Assembly: GCF_007570865.1 (NCBI RefSeq)
Contig: NZ_VLPS01000007.1
Location: forward strand, 124,001-188,000
DNA from: Atlantibacter subterraneus
Lineage (GTDB): Bacteria > Pseudomonadota > Gammaproteobacteria > Enterobacterales > Enterobacteriaceae
Length of the DNA: 64,000 nucleotides
Reading direction: 5' to 3'
Part shown: positions 1 to 7,581 of the stretch, in pieces
Position numbering within the stretch: the stretch's first letter is position 1
Layout: every line of letters starts with the position of its first letter
The notes under the pieces: generated by a model
Told to the model about the DNA's origin: nothing
The model's database searches: none
What the model saw: the letters and a program-made list of their open reading frames with translations, nothing else
Translations under genes and position numbers: made by a program

Positions 1-1017
1 GCCAGCCATCAGCATGCGCTTAAAGTGCTTTTCGCGAAGCTCGATGAGCAACAGCTGCTGACCACCATCAGCGCCATTGGGCACCGCGTGGCGCACGGCG
101 GCAGCGATTTTAAACGTTCGGTACGGGTTACCGATGACGTGATTGAAAAAATCCGCGCGCTGTCAGCGCTGGCCCCGCTGCATAACCCTGCCAACCTGAT
201 TGGCATCGAAGCGGCGCGCGCACTGCTGCCCGCGCTGCCGCAGATTGCGGTATTCGATACCGCGTTCCACCAGACCCTGTCTCCGGCGGCTTACACTTAT
301 GCGATCCCGCTGGAATATCAGCAGGATTATCAGGTGCGTCGCTACGGCTTTCACGGGACGTCTCATCGCTATATCGCCGCTGAGGCGCTGGCATCACTGG
401 ATCTCGACCCGGCGGATCACGGTATCGTGATTGCCCATTTGGGCAATGGTTCATCGCTGTGCGCGGTGCAAAACGGTGTGAGTGTCGACACCTCAATGGG
501 CATGACGCCATTGGAAGGGCTGGTGATGGGCACCCGTTGCGGCGATCTTGATTTCGGGGCCGCTGCATACCTGGCAAAATGCACCGGTCAAACGCTCGAC
601 GCGCTGTACAAAATGGTCAATAACCAGTCCGGCCTGATGGGGATTTCCGGCTTATCCAGCGACTGTCGCACCCTTCAACAGGCGCGGGATGAGGGCCATG
701 AGCGGGCAGCGTTAGCCATCGACGTGATGGTGCATCGCCTCGCGCGGCATATCGGCGGCCACGTCACCTCGCTTAAACGCTTCGACGCGCTGATCTTCAC
801 CGGCGGCATTGGCGAAAACTCGGCGCTGATCCGCGAACTCACCGTGCAACGCCTGCAGGCGCTGGGACTGGTGCTGGATCAAGAACGCAACCAGCAGATG
901 TTCGGCGGGCGCAGCGGCGTCATTTCTAAAGCGGGCAGCACGAAGATTGCCGTCATTCCCACCAATGAAGAAAAAATGATTGCCATGGACGCAATGGCGA
1001 TCGCCGGTACGAATTAG
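1..1017 (+). CDS. Acetate kinase, 5' end cut by the window edge
   Basis: Interconverts acyl phosphate plus ADP and acid plus ATP. In a microcompartment locus it would recover ATP from propionyl or acetyl phosphate made from the aldehyde dehydrogenase product. The reading frame is open from base 1 and 338 residues are visible. Family members have about 400, so roughly 60 N-terminal residues lie outside the window. Family signatures seen include RRYGFHGTSHRY, AHLGNGSSLCAV, the segment DTSMGMTPLEGLVMGTR and the C-terminal FTGGIGENS. It precedes the BMC shell genes on the same strand after a 278 bp gap. Its place beside BMC genes suggests a PduW/TdcD-like pathway enzyme rather than housekeeping ackA, which normally sits next to pta. 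The precise paralogue is inferred. Confidence 0.93.
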   Translation, partial: ASHQHALKVLFAKLDEQQLLTTISAIGHRVAHGGSDFKRSVRVTDDVIEKIRALSALAPLHNPANLIGIEAARALLPALPQIAVFDTAFHQTLSPAAYTYAIPLEYQQDYQVRRYGFHGTSHRYIAAEALASLDLDPADHGIVIAHLGNGSSLCAVQNGVSVDTSMGMTPLEGLVMGTRCGDLDFGAAAYLAKCTGQTLDALYKMVNNQSGLMGISGLSSDCRTLQQARDEGHERAALAIDVMVHRLARHIGGHVTSLKRFDALIFTGGIGENSALIRELTVQRLQALGLVLDQERNQQMFGGRSGVISKAGSTKIAVIPTNEEKMIAMDAMAIAGTN

Positions 1018-1100
1018 CAAAAATGCGATCGCTTTAACGGTATTTATTATTGCTATTTGGCTCAGGAATATTTTGCGCAAGGCACACCAACAGCAGGACT

Positions 1101-1135
1101 TTTATTGCCGATCTCAGGTGGATTTTATTGTCGAT
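1101..1135 (+). promoter_or_regulatory. Direct repeat, candidate activator site upstream of the BMC operon
   Basis: Two near-identical 12-mers, TTTATTGCCGAT (1101-1112) and TTTATTGTCGAT (1124-1135), lie head to tail 23 bp apart. That is about two helical turns, the arrangement typical of AraC-family binding sites. They lie between the acetate kinase gene and the first shell gene. The locus encodes a response regulator with an AraC-type output domain, which is the obvious candidate ligand. The repeat is seen directly; the function is inferred. Confidence 0.4.
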
Positions 1136-1147
1136 TAGGCCGATGCA

Positions 1148-1162
1148 AAAACAAGATAGTCC
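1148..1162 (+). promoter_or_regulatory. Promoter-region motif shared with the metK-paralogue promoter
   Basis: The 15-mer AAAACAAGATAGTCC matches 14 of 15 bases of AAAACAAAATAGTCC on the minus strand at 11489-11503, upstream of the MetK paralogue. A second short match (CGCAA) follows at the same distance in both. The motif may be a common regulator site or a shared -10 region (GATAGT). It lies 134 bp before the first shell gene. Confidence 0.35.
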
Positions 1163-1295
1163 CGCTGGCGCGCAAAACATTTTGTCTGAATAACCTTAGC
1201 ATCATGATGAGTCAATAATTAACGCACATGGGTAAATCCGTGGATTGCTATTCCTCTGTGCACGTTTTCTTTCTATCGGAAATATCGAGGTTGTT

Positions 1296-1577
1296 ATGCA
1301 ACAAGAAGCATTAGGAATGGTTGAAACGAAAGGCCTGGTTTCTGCAATTGAAGCCGCAGACACCATGGTGAAATCTGCCAACGTAACCCTGGTGGGTTAT
1401 GAAAAAATCGGTTCTGGCCTGGTGACCGTAATGGTTCGTGGCGACGTGGGCGCAGTAAAAGCCGCCACCGACGCGGGCTCCGCCGCTGCGGGTAAAGTGG
1501 GCGAGCTGGTCTCCGTACACGTTATTCCGCGTCCGCACATTGAGGTGGAAAAAATTCTGCCGAAGGCCGTCGGTTAA
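1296..1577 (+). CDS. BMC-H shell protein, PduA/PduJ-like
   Basis: A single-domain BMC protein of 93 residues that forms cyclic hexamers, the main facets of the microcompartment shell with a central pore for diol entry. It is very similar to PduA throughout: [13 protein letters not shown] at the N terminus, the helix [34 protein letters not shown] and the C-terminal [17 protein letters not shown] chose the ATG at 1296, preceded by the ribosome-binding sequence CGAGG, over a longer upstream reading because PduA homologues start with MQQEA. It is the first shell gene after the candidate regulatory repeats, and 21 bp precede the PduB-like gene. The pore loop (KIGSG) is of the type usual for small diol metabolites. 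Confidence 0.95.
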   Translation: MQQEALGMVETKGLVSAIEAADTMVKSANVTLVGYEKIGSGLVTVMVRGDVGAVKAATDAGSAAAGKVGELVSVHVIPRPHIEVEKILPKAVG

Positions 1578-1598
1578 TAACAATAAAGGATACTGATC

Positions 1599-2384
1599 AT
1601 GAGAGATAATCTTGTTGAGCAGATTATATCTGACGTAATGAATAAACAAACCGGCGCACAACCGAAAGCCAGTAACGCGGCAAATTTTGCCGGTTGTGGT
1701 ATTACGGAATTTGTCGGCACTGCGTTGGGTCACACTATCGGCCTGGTGATTGCCAATGTCGATAATCAATTACATGAAGTTATGAATATCGACAAGAAAT
1801 ATCGCTCTATCGGTATTCTGGGCGCACGTACCGGCGCTGGCCCGCAAATTTTTGCGGCTGACGAAGCAATCAAAGCAACTAACAGCGAAATTATTTCTAT
1901 CGAGCTGGCCCGCGACACCGAAGGCGGTGGCGGACACGGTTGCTTAATTATTTTCGGCGCGTCTGATGTTTCCGACGTCAGACGTGCGGTTGAAGTGGCG
2001 CTGTCTGAAATTGAACGCACCATGGGCGACGTTTACGGCTCGCCAGCGGGTCACCTTGAATTTCAATACACCGCTCGTGCCAGCTATGCGCTGAACAAAG
2101 CGCTGGGCGCGCCGGTTGGCAAATCCTTCGGGATGACCTGCGCCTCGCCAGCGGCGATTGGCCTGGTGATTGCCGACGCAGCGGCGAAATCTGCCGTGAT
2201 CGATCCGGTGGGTTATGCCAGCCCGTCGAAAGGCACCAGCTTCAGCAACGAAGTGATTTTTACCTTCTCCGGTGATTCCGGTGCGGTACGCCAGGCGGTG
2301 ATTGCCGCGCGTGAAGTCGGCCTACAACTGCTCTCCACGTTAGATCCGGCGGAAATCAAATCCACCACGACGCCGTATATCTAA
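1599..2384 (+). CDS. BMC-T shell protein, PduB-like trimer
   Basis: A tandem-BMC-domain shell protein of 261 residues that assembles as pseudohexameric trimers. It is recognised by strong similarity to PduB: N-terminal LVEQIISDVMNK, then TEFVGTALGHTIGLVIANVD, YRSIGILGARTGAGPQI, the glycine-rich DTEGGGGHGCLIIFG, and SPSKGTSFSNE with FSGDSGAVRQAV in the second domain. The N-terminal 30 or so residues before the first BMC domain resemble the PduB segment that links shell to cargo. The Gly-rich stretch is expected at the substrate channel. The gene follows the PduA-like gene closely and is separated by 60 bp from the aldehyde dehydrogenase gene, so all three are probably one transcript. Confidence 0.94.
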   Translation: MRDNLVEQIISDVMNKQTGAQPKASNAANFAGCGITEFVGTALGHTIGLVIANVDNQLHEVMNIDKKYRSIGILGARTGAGPQIFAADEAIKATNSEIISIELARDTEGGGGHGCLIIFGASDVSDVRRAVEVALSEIERTMGDVYGSPAGHLEFQYTARASYALNKALGAPVGKSFGMTCASPAAIGLVIADAAAKSAVIDPVGYASPSKGTSFSNEVIFTFSGDSGAVRQAVIAAREVGLQLLSTLDPAEIKSTTTPYI

Positions 2385-2444
2385 GCATCGGGTGACGACG
2401 CGCGCGACGCGGTCGGCAGAGGAAGAGTAGTAAGGAATTTAAAG

Positions 2445-3965
2445 ATGAATGATATTGAAATCGCTCAGGCTGTCTCGACCATTCTGAGCAAATTCACCAA
2501 AGCAACACCGGATGCGGTTCCGGCAGCGGCTCCCGCCACGTCAGAAACGGCGCGAGTCGAAGGCCTGGATGAAATCGTCGCTAAGGCGCTGGCGCAGCAG
2601 TCCTCCGGGCGCGCCGCCTGTGCAACACCTCAGGTAGCGAACGCCGGAACAGGCGCGTTCGAGACCATGGATGAGGCGATCTCCGCCGCGGTCCTGGCGC
2701 AGGTGCAGTATCGCCACTGTTCTATGCAAGACCGTGCTTCGTTTATCAATGGCATTCGTGACGTTTTCCTGCAGGAAGATGTGCTGAGCGCTATTTCCCG
2801 TATGGCGGTGGAAGAGACCGGCATGGGGAACTACGAGGACAAGCTGATCAAAAACCGCGTCGCAGCGCTGAAAACGCCAGGTCTTGAAGATCTGGCCACC
2901 AGTGCGGTTACCGGAGACGGTGGTTTAACGTTGATCGAGTACTCCGCGTTCGGGGTGATTGGTTCGATTACGCCAACCACTAACCCGACCGAAACCATTA
3001 TCAACAACAGCATCGGCATGCTGGCAGCAGGCAACACCGTGGTGTTCAGTCCGCATCCGCGCTCGCGCAAAGTATCGCTGTATGCGGTGGAGCTGATTAA
3101 CAACAGGCTCGCTCAGTTGGGTGCTCCGGCGAATATGGTCGTCACGGTGACCAAACCGTCTATCGACAACACCAACGCCCTGATCAACGACCCGCGTATC
3201 AACATGCTGGTCGCGACCGGTGGCCCGGCTATCGTGAAAACTGTGATGTCATCCGGTAAGAAAGCGATTGGCGCAGGTGCAGGCAACCCGCCAGCGGTAG
3301 TGGACGAAACGGCGGATATCGAAAAAGCGGCCCGCGACATTATTAAAGGCTGTAGCTTTGATAACAACCTGCCGTGTGTGGCGGAAAAAGAAGTGATTGT
3401 GGTGAACCAGGTGGCGGATTATCTGATTCATTGCATGAAGAAAAGCGGTGCCTATCTGCTGTGCGATAAGAAGCTGATTCAGCAACTGCAATCGCTGGTG
3501 CTTAACGAAAAAGGCACCGGTCCGAATACCGCCTTTGTCGGTAAAGATGCGCGTTACATTCTGCAACAGCTGGGGATCACGGTTGGCGACGATATTAAAG
3601 TCATCTTGATTGAGACGGAGAAAACCCATCCGTTCGTGGTGCACGAGCTGATGATGCCGGTCCTGCCGGTGGTGCGCGTCGATAACGTTGATGAAGCCAT
3701 CGAGCTGGCGGTGAAAGTGGAGCACGGCAATCGCCATACCGCGATTATGCACTCTACCAACGTCGAAAAACTGACCAAAATGGCGCGCCTGATCCAGACC
3801 ACCATCTTTGTTAAAAATGGCCCCTCTTATGCGGGGCTGGGGGTGGGTGGCGAAGGGCATGCCACCTTTACGATTGCCGGGCCGACCGGCGAAGGGCTTA
3901 CGTCAGCACGCGCGTTTGCACGCCACCGTCGCTGCGTAATGGTTGAAGCGCTGAATATTCGCTAA
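2445..3965 (+). CDS. CoA-acylating aldehyde dehydrogenase, PduP/EutE-like, with encapsulation peptide
   Basis: Oxidises the toxic aldehyde (propanal expected here) with NAD+ and CoA to acyl-CoA inside the shell. At 506 residues it is longer than PduP (about 460). The first 17 or so residues, MNDIEIAQAVSTILSKF, form an amphipathic helix like known encapsulation peptides. An Ala/Pro-rich linker follows to about residue 60, then the dehydrogenase fold. The catalytic cysteine is Cys311 in FDNNLPCVAEKE, and GPTGEGLTSARAFARHRRC marks the C terminus. Good spacing to a Shine-Dalgarno AAGGAAT supports the start. It sits between shell genes, as pduP and eutE often do. Preference for propanal over acetaldehyde is inferred from context. 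Confidence 0.95.
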   Translation: MNDIEIAQAVSTILSKFTKATPDAVPAAAPATSETARVEGLDEIVAKALAQQSSGRAACATPQVANAGTGAFETMDEAISAAVLAQVQYRHCSMQDRASFINGIRDVFLQEDVLSAISRMAVEETGMGNYEDKLIKNRVAALKTPGLEDLATSAVTGDGGLTLIEYSAFGVIGSITPTTNPTETIINNSIGMLAAGNTVVFSPHPRSRKVSLYAVELINNRLAQLGAPANMVVTVTKPSIDNTNALINDPRINMLVATGGPAIVKTVMSSGKKAIGAGAGNPPAVVDETADIEKAARDIIKGCSFDNNLPCVAEKEVIVVNQVADYLIHCMKKSGAYLLCDKKLIQQLQSLVLNEKGTGPNTAFVGKDARYILQQLGITVGDDIKVILIETEKTHPFVVHELMMPVLPVVRVDNVDEAIELAVKVEHGNRHTAIMHSTNVEKLTKMARLIQTTIFVKNGPSYAGLGVGGEGHATFTIAGPTGEGLTSARAFARHRRCVMVEALNIR

Positions 3966-3986
3966 CCATCGCGAAGGGTATCAAAG

Positions 3987-4286
3987 ATGAAAAAACGAAT
4001 CATAAACGCGCCAACTCCGGATATTTTGGCCATGTTGAAACGGCGTATGCCCGGGGAGTTTCGTTCGCGTCTGGATTTGATTCGTATCGACGCCATTGGT
4101 TTGTTAATGCTGCCGGTTCCGGATCTCTATTTTTATGCCGACGTAGCCAGCAAAAGCGCCAATGTGGTGGTATCGGAAATCTTTGGTAGTTGCCCTCAGC
4201 ATATCACCACCCTGGCCATTTTTGGCGAAGTCGCGGCGGTGCATGAAGCCATGCGAATAATTGAGGAAGACGACAACCAGTTTTAA
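3987..4286 (+). CDS. grpU: GrpU-type BMC shell protein with iron-sulphur motif
   Basis: A 99-residue divergent BMC-domain protein. BMC features are visible in DAIGLLMLPVPDLYFYADVA, KSANVVV and the closing segment LAIFGEVAAVHEAMRIIEED. It carries GSCPQH (residues 67-72, Cys69, His72). This fits the G-x-C-P-x-H motif that I recall as the Fe-S cluster site of GrpU, a shell protein confined to glycyl-radical propanediol microcompartments. Three Cys69 side chains or more around the pore could hold a cluster and pass electrons to the interior. The gene lies 21 bp after the aldehyde dehydrogenase gene and before the DJ-1 gene. PduU/EutS, the other divergent class, lacks this motif. Cluster binding here is inferred from the motif. 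Confidence 0.82.
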   Translation: MKKRIINAPTPDILAMLKRRMPGEFRSRLDLIRIDAIGLLMLPVPDLYFYADVASKSANVVVSEIFGSCPQHITTLAIFGEVAAVHEAMRIIEEDDNQF

Positions 4287-4296
4287 GAGTTCGCTT

Positions 4297-4872
4297 ATGA
4301 AGAAGATATTACTTATCGCAGGCGATTTCTCTGAAGACTATGAAGTCATGGTGCCATGGCAGGCATTAAGCATGTTAGGTTTCAGAGTGGATGTAGTGTG
4401 TCCGGGAAAACGAACCGGCGAGTTTATTAAAACCGCGATTCATGATTTTGAAGGTGATCAGACGTATACCGAAAAACCCGGACACCTTTTTAGATTAACC
4501 GCATCATTTGATGAAATAAGGTTACAGGAATATTGCGGCATTTATATTTCAGGCGGGCGTTCATCGGAATACCTGCGATTAAATAAATCGGTTCTGAATA
4601 TTGTGCATTATGCGATGAACTTTTCATTACCTGTTGCTGCAATTTGTCATGGTCCACAAATTCTGGCCGCTGCGGGGGTATTAAAAGGCAGGAAACTGAC
4701 AGGATATTTTACGGTGAAGCCCGAAGTAGAGATGGCAGGCGGTCTATGGGTGACTGCCGCAGATGATGAAGCCGTCGTCGATGGTAATTTAATTACTGCC
4801 ACCACCTGGATGGGGCATCCGGAAATATTACGTCACTTTATTACTCAGACAGGTACCAGCATTATTCATTAA
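4297..4872 (+). CDS. DJ-1/PfpI family protein of the BMC locus
   Basis: A cytosolic protein of 191 residues with the class-I glutamine amidotransferase-like fold. The nucleophile-elbow cysteine is Cys117 in AAICHGPQILAAAG, and SGGRSSEYLR and the GDFSEDYE loop are typical of PfpI/YhbO proteins. The start at 4297 follows AAGAG and 10 bp after the grpU stop; a longer in-frame start would overlap grpU. DJ-1 relatives act on glyoxals or on damaged proteins, so a role in aldehyde protection of a microcompartment that makes propanal is reasonable but inferred. Base composition is visibly richer in A+T than in the neighbouring shell genes. The family occurs in other glycyl-radical BMC loci. Confidence 0.85.
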   Translation: MKKILLIAGDFSEDYEVMVPWQALSMLGFRVDVVCPGKRTGEFIKTAIHDFEGDQTYTEKPGHLFRLTASFDEIRLQEYCGIYISGGRSSEYLRLNKSVLNIVHYAMNFSLPVAAICHGPQILAAAGVLKGRKLTGYFTVKPEVEMAGGLWVTAADDEAVVDGNLITATTWMGHPEILRHFITQTGTSIIH

Positions 4873-4920
4873 TACCCCGGCATCGCCGCAAGGTTAACAA
4901 AATATATTCGGGAGTTTTAT

Positions 4921-7473
4921 ATGTTAGAGAAAGGCTTTTCTAATCCGACTGACCGTGTTGTAAGACTGAAAAATATGATCCTGACGGCGAAGCCGTATGT
5001 GGAATCAGAGCGTGCAGTACTGGCAACCGAAGCATATAAAGAAACAGAACAGCTGCCGGCGATTATGCGCCGTGCAAAAGTCGTTGAAAAAATCTTTAAT
5101 CAATTACCGGTGACAATTCGCCCGGACGAATTAATCGTTGGCGCGGTAACCGTCAATCCTCGCTCGACCGAAATCTGCCCTGAATTCTCTTATGACTGGG
5201 TGGAAAAAGAGTTTGAGACCATGGAGCACCGTGTCGCCGACCCGTTCATCATCCCGAAAAAGACCGCCCAGGATCTGCATGAAGCGTTCAAATACTGGCC
5301 GGGTAAAACCACCAGCTCGCTAGCCGCGTCTTATATGTCCGAAGGCACCAAAGAGAGTATGGCGAGCGGCGTATTTACCGTTGGCAACTACTTCTTCGGC
5401 GGCGTCGGCCACGTCAGTGTTGACTACGGTAAAGTGTTGAAAATCGGTTTCCGCGGCATCATCAATGAAGTCAGCCGCGCGCTGGAAGGGTTAGATCGCA
5501 GCGAGCCGGGCTATATCAAGAAAGAGCAGTTCTATAACTCGGTATTAATCAGTTACAACGCGGCGATCCGTTTTGCCCATCGCTATGCGGAAGAAGCCTC
5601 CCGTCTGGCGCAGCAGGAAACTAACCCGACCCGTAAACGCGAACTGGAGCAAATCGCTCAGAACTGTACGCGCGTACCGGAATACGGCGCGACCACGTTC
5701 TGGGAAGCGTGCCAGACCTTCTGGTTTATCCAGAGCATGCTGCAAATCGAATCCAGCGGTCACTCTATCTCCCCGGGCCGTTTCGACCAGTATATGTATC
5801 CGTACCTGGCGGCGGACAAATCCATTTCGCGCGAATTTGCGCAGGAGCTGGTGGACTGCTGCTGGATCAAGCTTAACGACATCAACAAAACCCGTGACGA
5901 AGTCTCTGCCCAGGCGTTTGCTGGTTATGCGGTGTTCCAGAACCTGTGCTGCGGTGGCCAGACTGAAGACGGTCGCGATGCCACTAACGATCTGAGCTAC
6001 ATGTGTATGGAAGCGACTGCGCACGTGCGTCTGCCGCAGCCGTCCTTCTCTATCCGCGTATGGCAGGGCACCCCGGATGCGTTCCTGTATCGCGCTTGCG
6101 AACTGGTGCGTATGGGGCTGGGCGTTCCAGCGATGTACAACGATGAAGTGATTATTCCGGCGCTGCAAAACCGTGGCGTTTCGCTGCGCGATGCGCGTGA
6201 CTACTGCATTATCGGCTGCGTAGAGCCGCAGGCACCGCACCGCACCGAGGGCTGGCATGACGCCGCGTTCTTTAACGTCGCGAAAGTGCTGGAAATTACC
6301 CTGAACAACGGTCGCGTCGGCAACAAACAGCTGGGCCCGGTCACTGGCGAACTGACTCAGTACACCAGCATGGACGACTTCTACACCGCGTTCCAGAAAC
6401 AGATGGCGCACTTCGTTCATCAGCTGGTTGAAGCCTGTAACAGCGTGGATATTGCCCACGGCGAACGTTGCCCGCTGCCGTTCCTGTCTGCACTGGTCGA
6501 CGACTGTATCGGTCGCGGTAAATCCCTCCAGGAAGGCGGGGCGATTTACAACTTTACCGGGCCGCAGGCGTTCGGCGTGGCTGATACCGGCGACTCCGTT
6601 TATGCCATCCAGAAACAGGTATTCGAAGATCGCAAACTGTCTCTCAGTGAGCTGAAAAGCGCGCTGGACGCTAACTTCGGTTATCCGGTGGGTGCCAACC
6701 CGCACACCCCAGCGGCGAAATCCTCGCTCAACGAGCAGGATATCTATGATGTGGTGAAACGCATCATTGAACAACACGGCGCGCTGGATCCGGCGGCGAT
6801 TAAAAACGAAGTGTACCGCCAGCTGACTTCCGGCAGTGCGGCACCGGTGCAATCCGGCACGATGTCCCGTCACGAAGAGATCCGCCGTATTCTGGAGAAC
6901 ACGCCGTGCTTTGGTAACGACATCGATGACGTGGATTTAGTGGCGCGTAAATGTGCGCTGATTTACTGCCAGGAAGTCGAGAAATACACCAACCCGCGCG
7001 GCGGCCAGTTCCAGGCCGGTATCTATCCGGTGTCTGCGAACGTGCTGTTTGGTAAAGACGTTGCCGCACTGCCGGATGGCCGTCTGGCGAAAGAGCCGCT
7101 TGCGGATGGCGTATCTCCACGTCAGGGTAAAGACACCCTGGGCCCAACCGCCGCAGCCAACTCGGTGGCCAAACTGGACCACTTTATTGCCTCCAACGGT
7201 ACGCTCTATAACCAGAAATTCCTGCCGTCTTCTTTGGCTGGCGAGAACGGTCTGCGTAACTTTAGCGGCCTGGTGCGCAACTATTTTGATAAGAAAGGGA
7301 TGCACGTCCAGTTCAACGTTATCGACCGCAACACCCTGATCGAAGCCCAGAAACATCCTGAGCAACATCAGGATCTGGTAGTACGCGTCGCGGGCTATAG
7401 CGCCCAGTGGGTAGTTCTGGCGAAAGAAGTTCAGGACGACATCATCAGCCGTACTGAGCAACAACTGTCGTAA
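4921..7473 (+). CDS. B12-independent glycyl radical diol dehydratase (1,2-propanediol/glycerol type)
   Basis: A glycyl radical enzyme of 850 residues expected to dehydrate 1,2-propanediol to propanal. The glycyl radical is Gly825 in RVAGYSAQWV, and the thiyl cysteine is Cys433 in IIGCVEPQ with Glu435. Asn156, His164, His281-Ser282 and Asp447 (GWHDAAFFN) fall at exactly the residue numbers that I recall for the active site of Clostridium butyricum glycerol dehydratase. Choline lyase CutC differs at the position equivalent to His446. At 850 residues it is longer than that enzyme because of extra sequence between Cys433 and the radical loop. No N-terminal targeting extension is seen. It is the signature enzyme of the locus and lies upstream of its activase. 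Propanediol is favoured over glycerol by the PduP/PduB/PocR-like neighbours. Confidence 0.93.
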   Translation: MLEKGFSNPTDRVVRLKNMILTAKPYVESERAVLATEAYKETEQLPAIMRRAKVVEKIFNQLPVTIRPDELIVGAVTVNPRSTEICPEFSYDWVEKEFETMEHRVADPFIIPKKTAQDLHEAFKYWPGKTTSSLAASYMSEGTKESMASGVFTVGNYFFGGVGHVSVDYGKVLKIGFRGIINEVSRALEGLDRSEPGYIKKEQFYNSVLISYNAAIRFAHRYAEEASRLAQQETNPTRKRELEQIAQNCTRVPEYGATTFWEACQTFWFIQSMLQIESSGHSISPGRFDQYMYPYLAADKSISREFAQELVDCCWIKLNDINKTRDEVSAQAFAGYAVFQNLCCGGQTEDGRDATNDLSYMCMEATAHVRLPQPSFSIRVWQGTPDAFLYRACELVRMGLGVPAMYNDEVIIPALQNRGVSLRDARDYCIIGCVEPQAPHRTEGWHDAAFFNVAKVLEITLNNGRVGNKQLGPVTGELTQYTSMDDFYTAFQKQMAHFVHQLVEACNSVDIAHGERCPLPFLSALVDDCIGRGKSLQEGGAIYNFTGPQAFGVADTGDSVYAIQKQVFEDRKLSLSELKSALDANFGYPVGANPHTPAAKSSLNEQDIYDVVKRIIEQHGALDPAAIKNEVYRQLTSGSAAPVQSGTMSRHEEIRRILENTPCFGNDIDDVDLVARKCALIYCQEVEKYTNPRGGQFQAGIYPVSANVLFGKDVAALPDGRLAKEPLADGVSPRQGKDTLGPTAAANSVAKLDHFIASNGTLYNQKFLPSSLAGENGLRNFSGLVRNYFDKKGMHVQFNVIDRNTLIEAQKHPEQHQDLVVRVAGYSAQWVVLAKEVQDDIISRTEQQLS

Positions 7474-7479
7474 ATACCA

Positions 7480-7509
7480 AACGGGCTATATAGCAATATA
7501 TAGCCCGTT
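7480..7509 (+). other. Perfect 13 bp hairpin between dehydratase and activase genes
   Basis: Arms AACGGGCTATATA (7480-7492) and TATATAGCCCGTT (7497-7509) close a GCAA (GNRA-class) tetraloop. No T-run follows, so it is not a standard intrinsic terminator. It sits 7 bp after the dehydratase stop and 72 bp before the activase start, a position suited to mRNA 3'-end protection, processing or partial attenuation. Confidence 0.8.
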
Positions 7510-7581
7510 ACTCTCTCCACGGCTCCTGGTTTTTATTTTTACCTGAAAAGGTAATTCATCTGGCAAATATAGAGTGATGTT

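Noticed and set aside
5545-6873. 442-residue open frame antisense to the dehydratase
   Set aside because: High-GC third-position shadow of a strongly coding gene; no ribosome site or family resemblance.
4921-7473. Choline trimethylamine-lyase (CutC) identity for the glycyl radical enzyme
   Set aside because: The residue 13 after the catalytic Cys is His446, not the Thr recalled for CutC. His164, His281-Ser282 and Asp447 fit diol/glycerol dehydratases, and the neighbours are Pdu- and GrpU-like.
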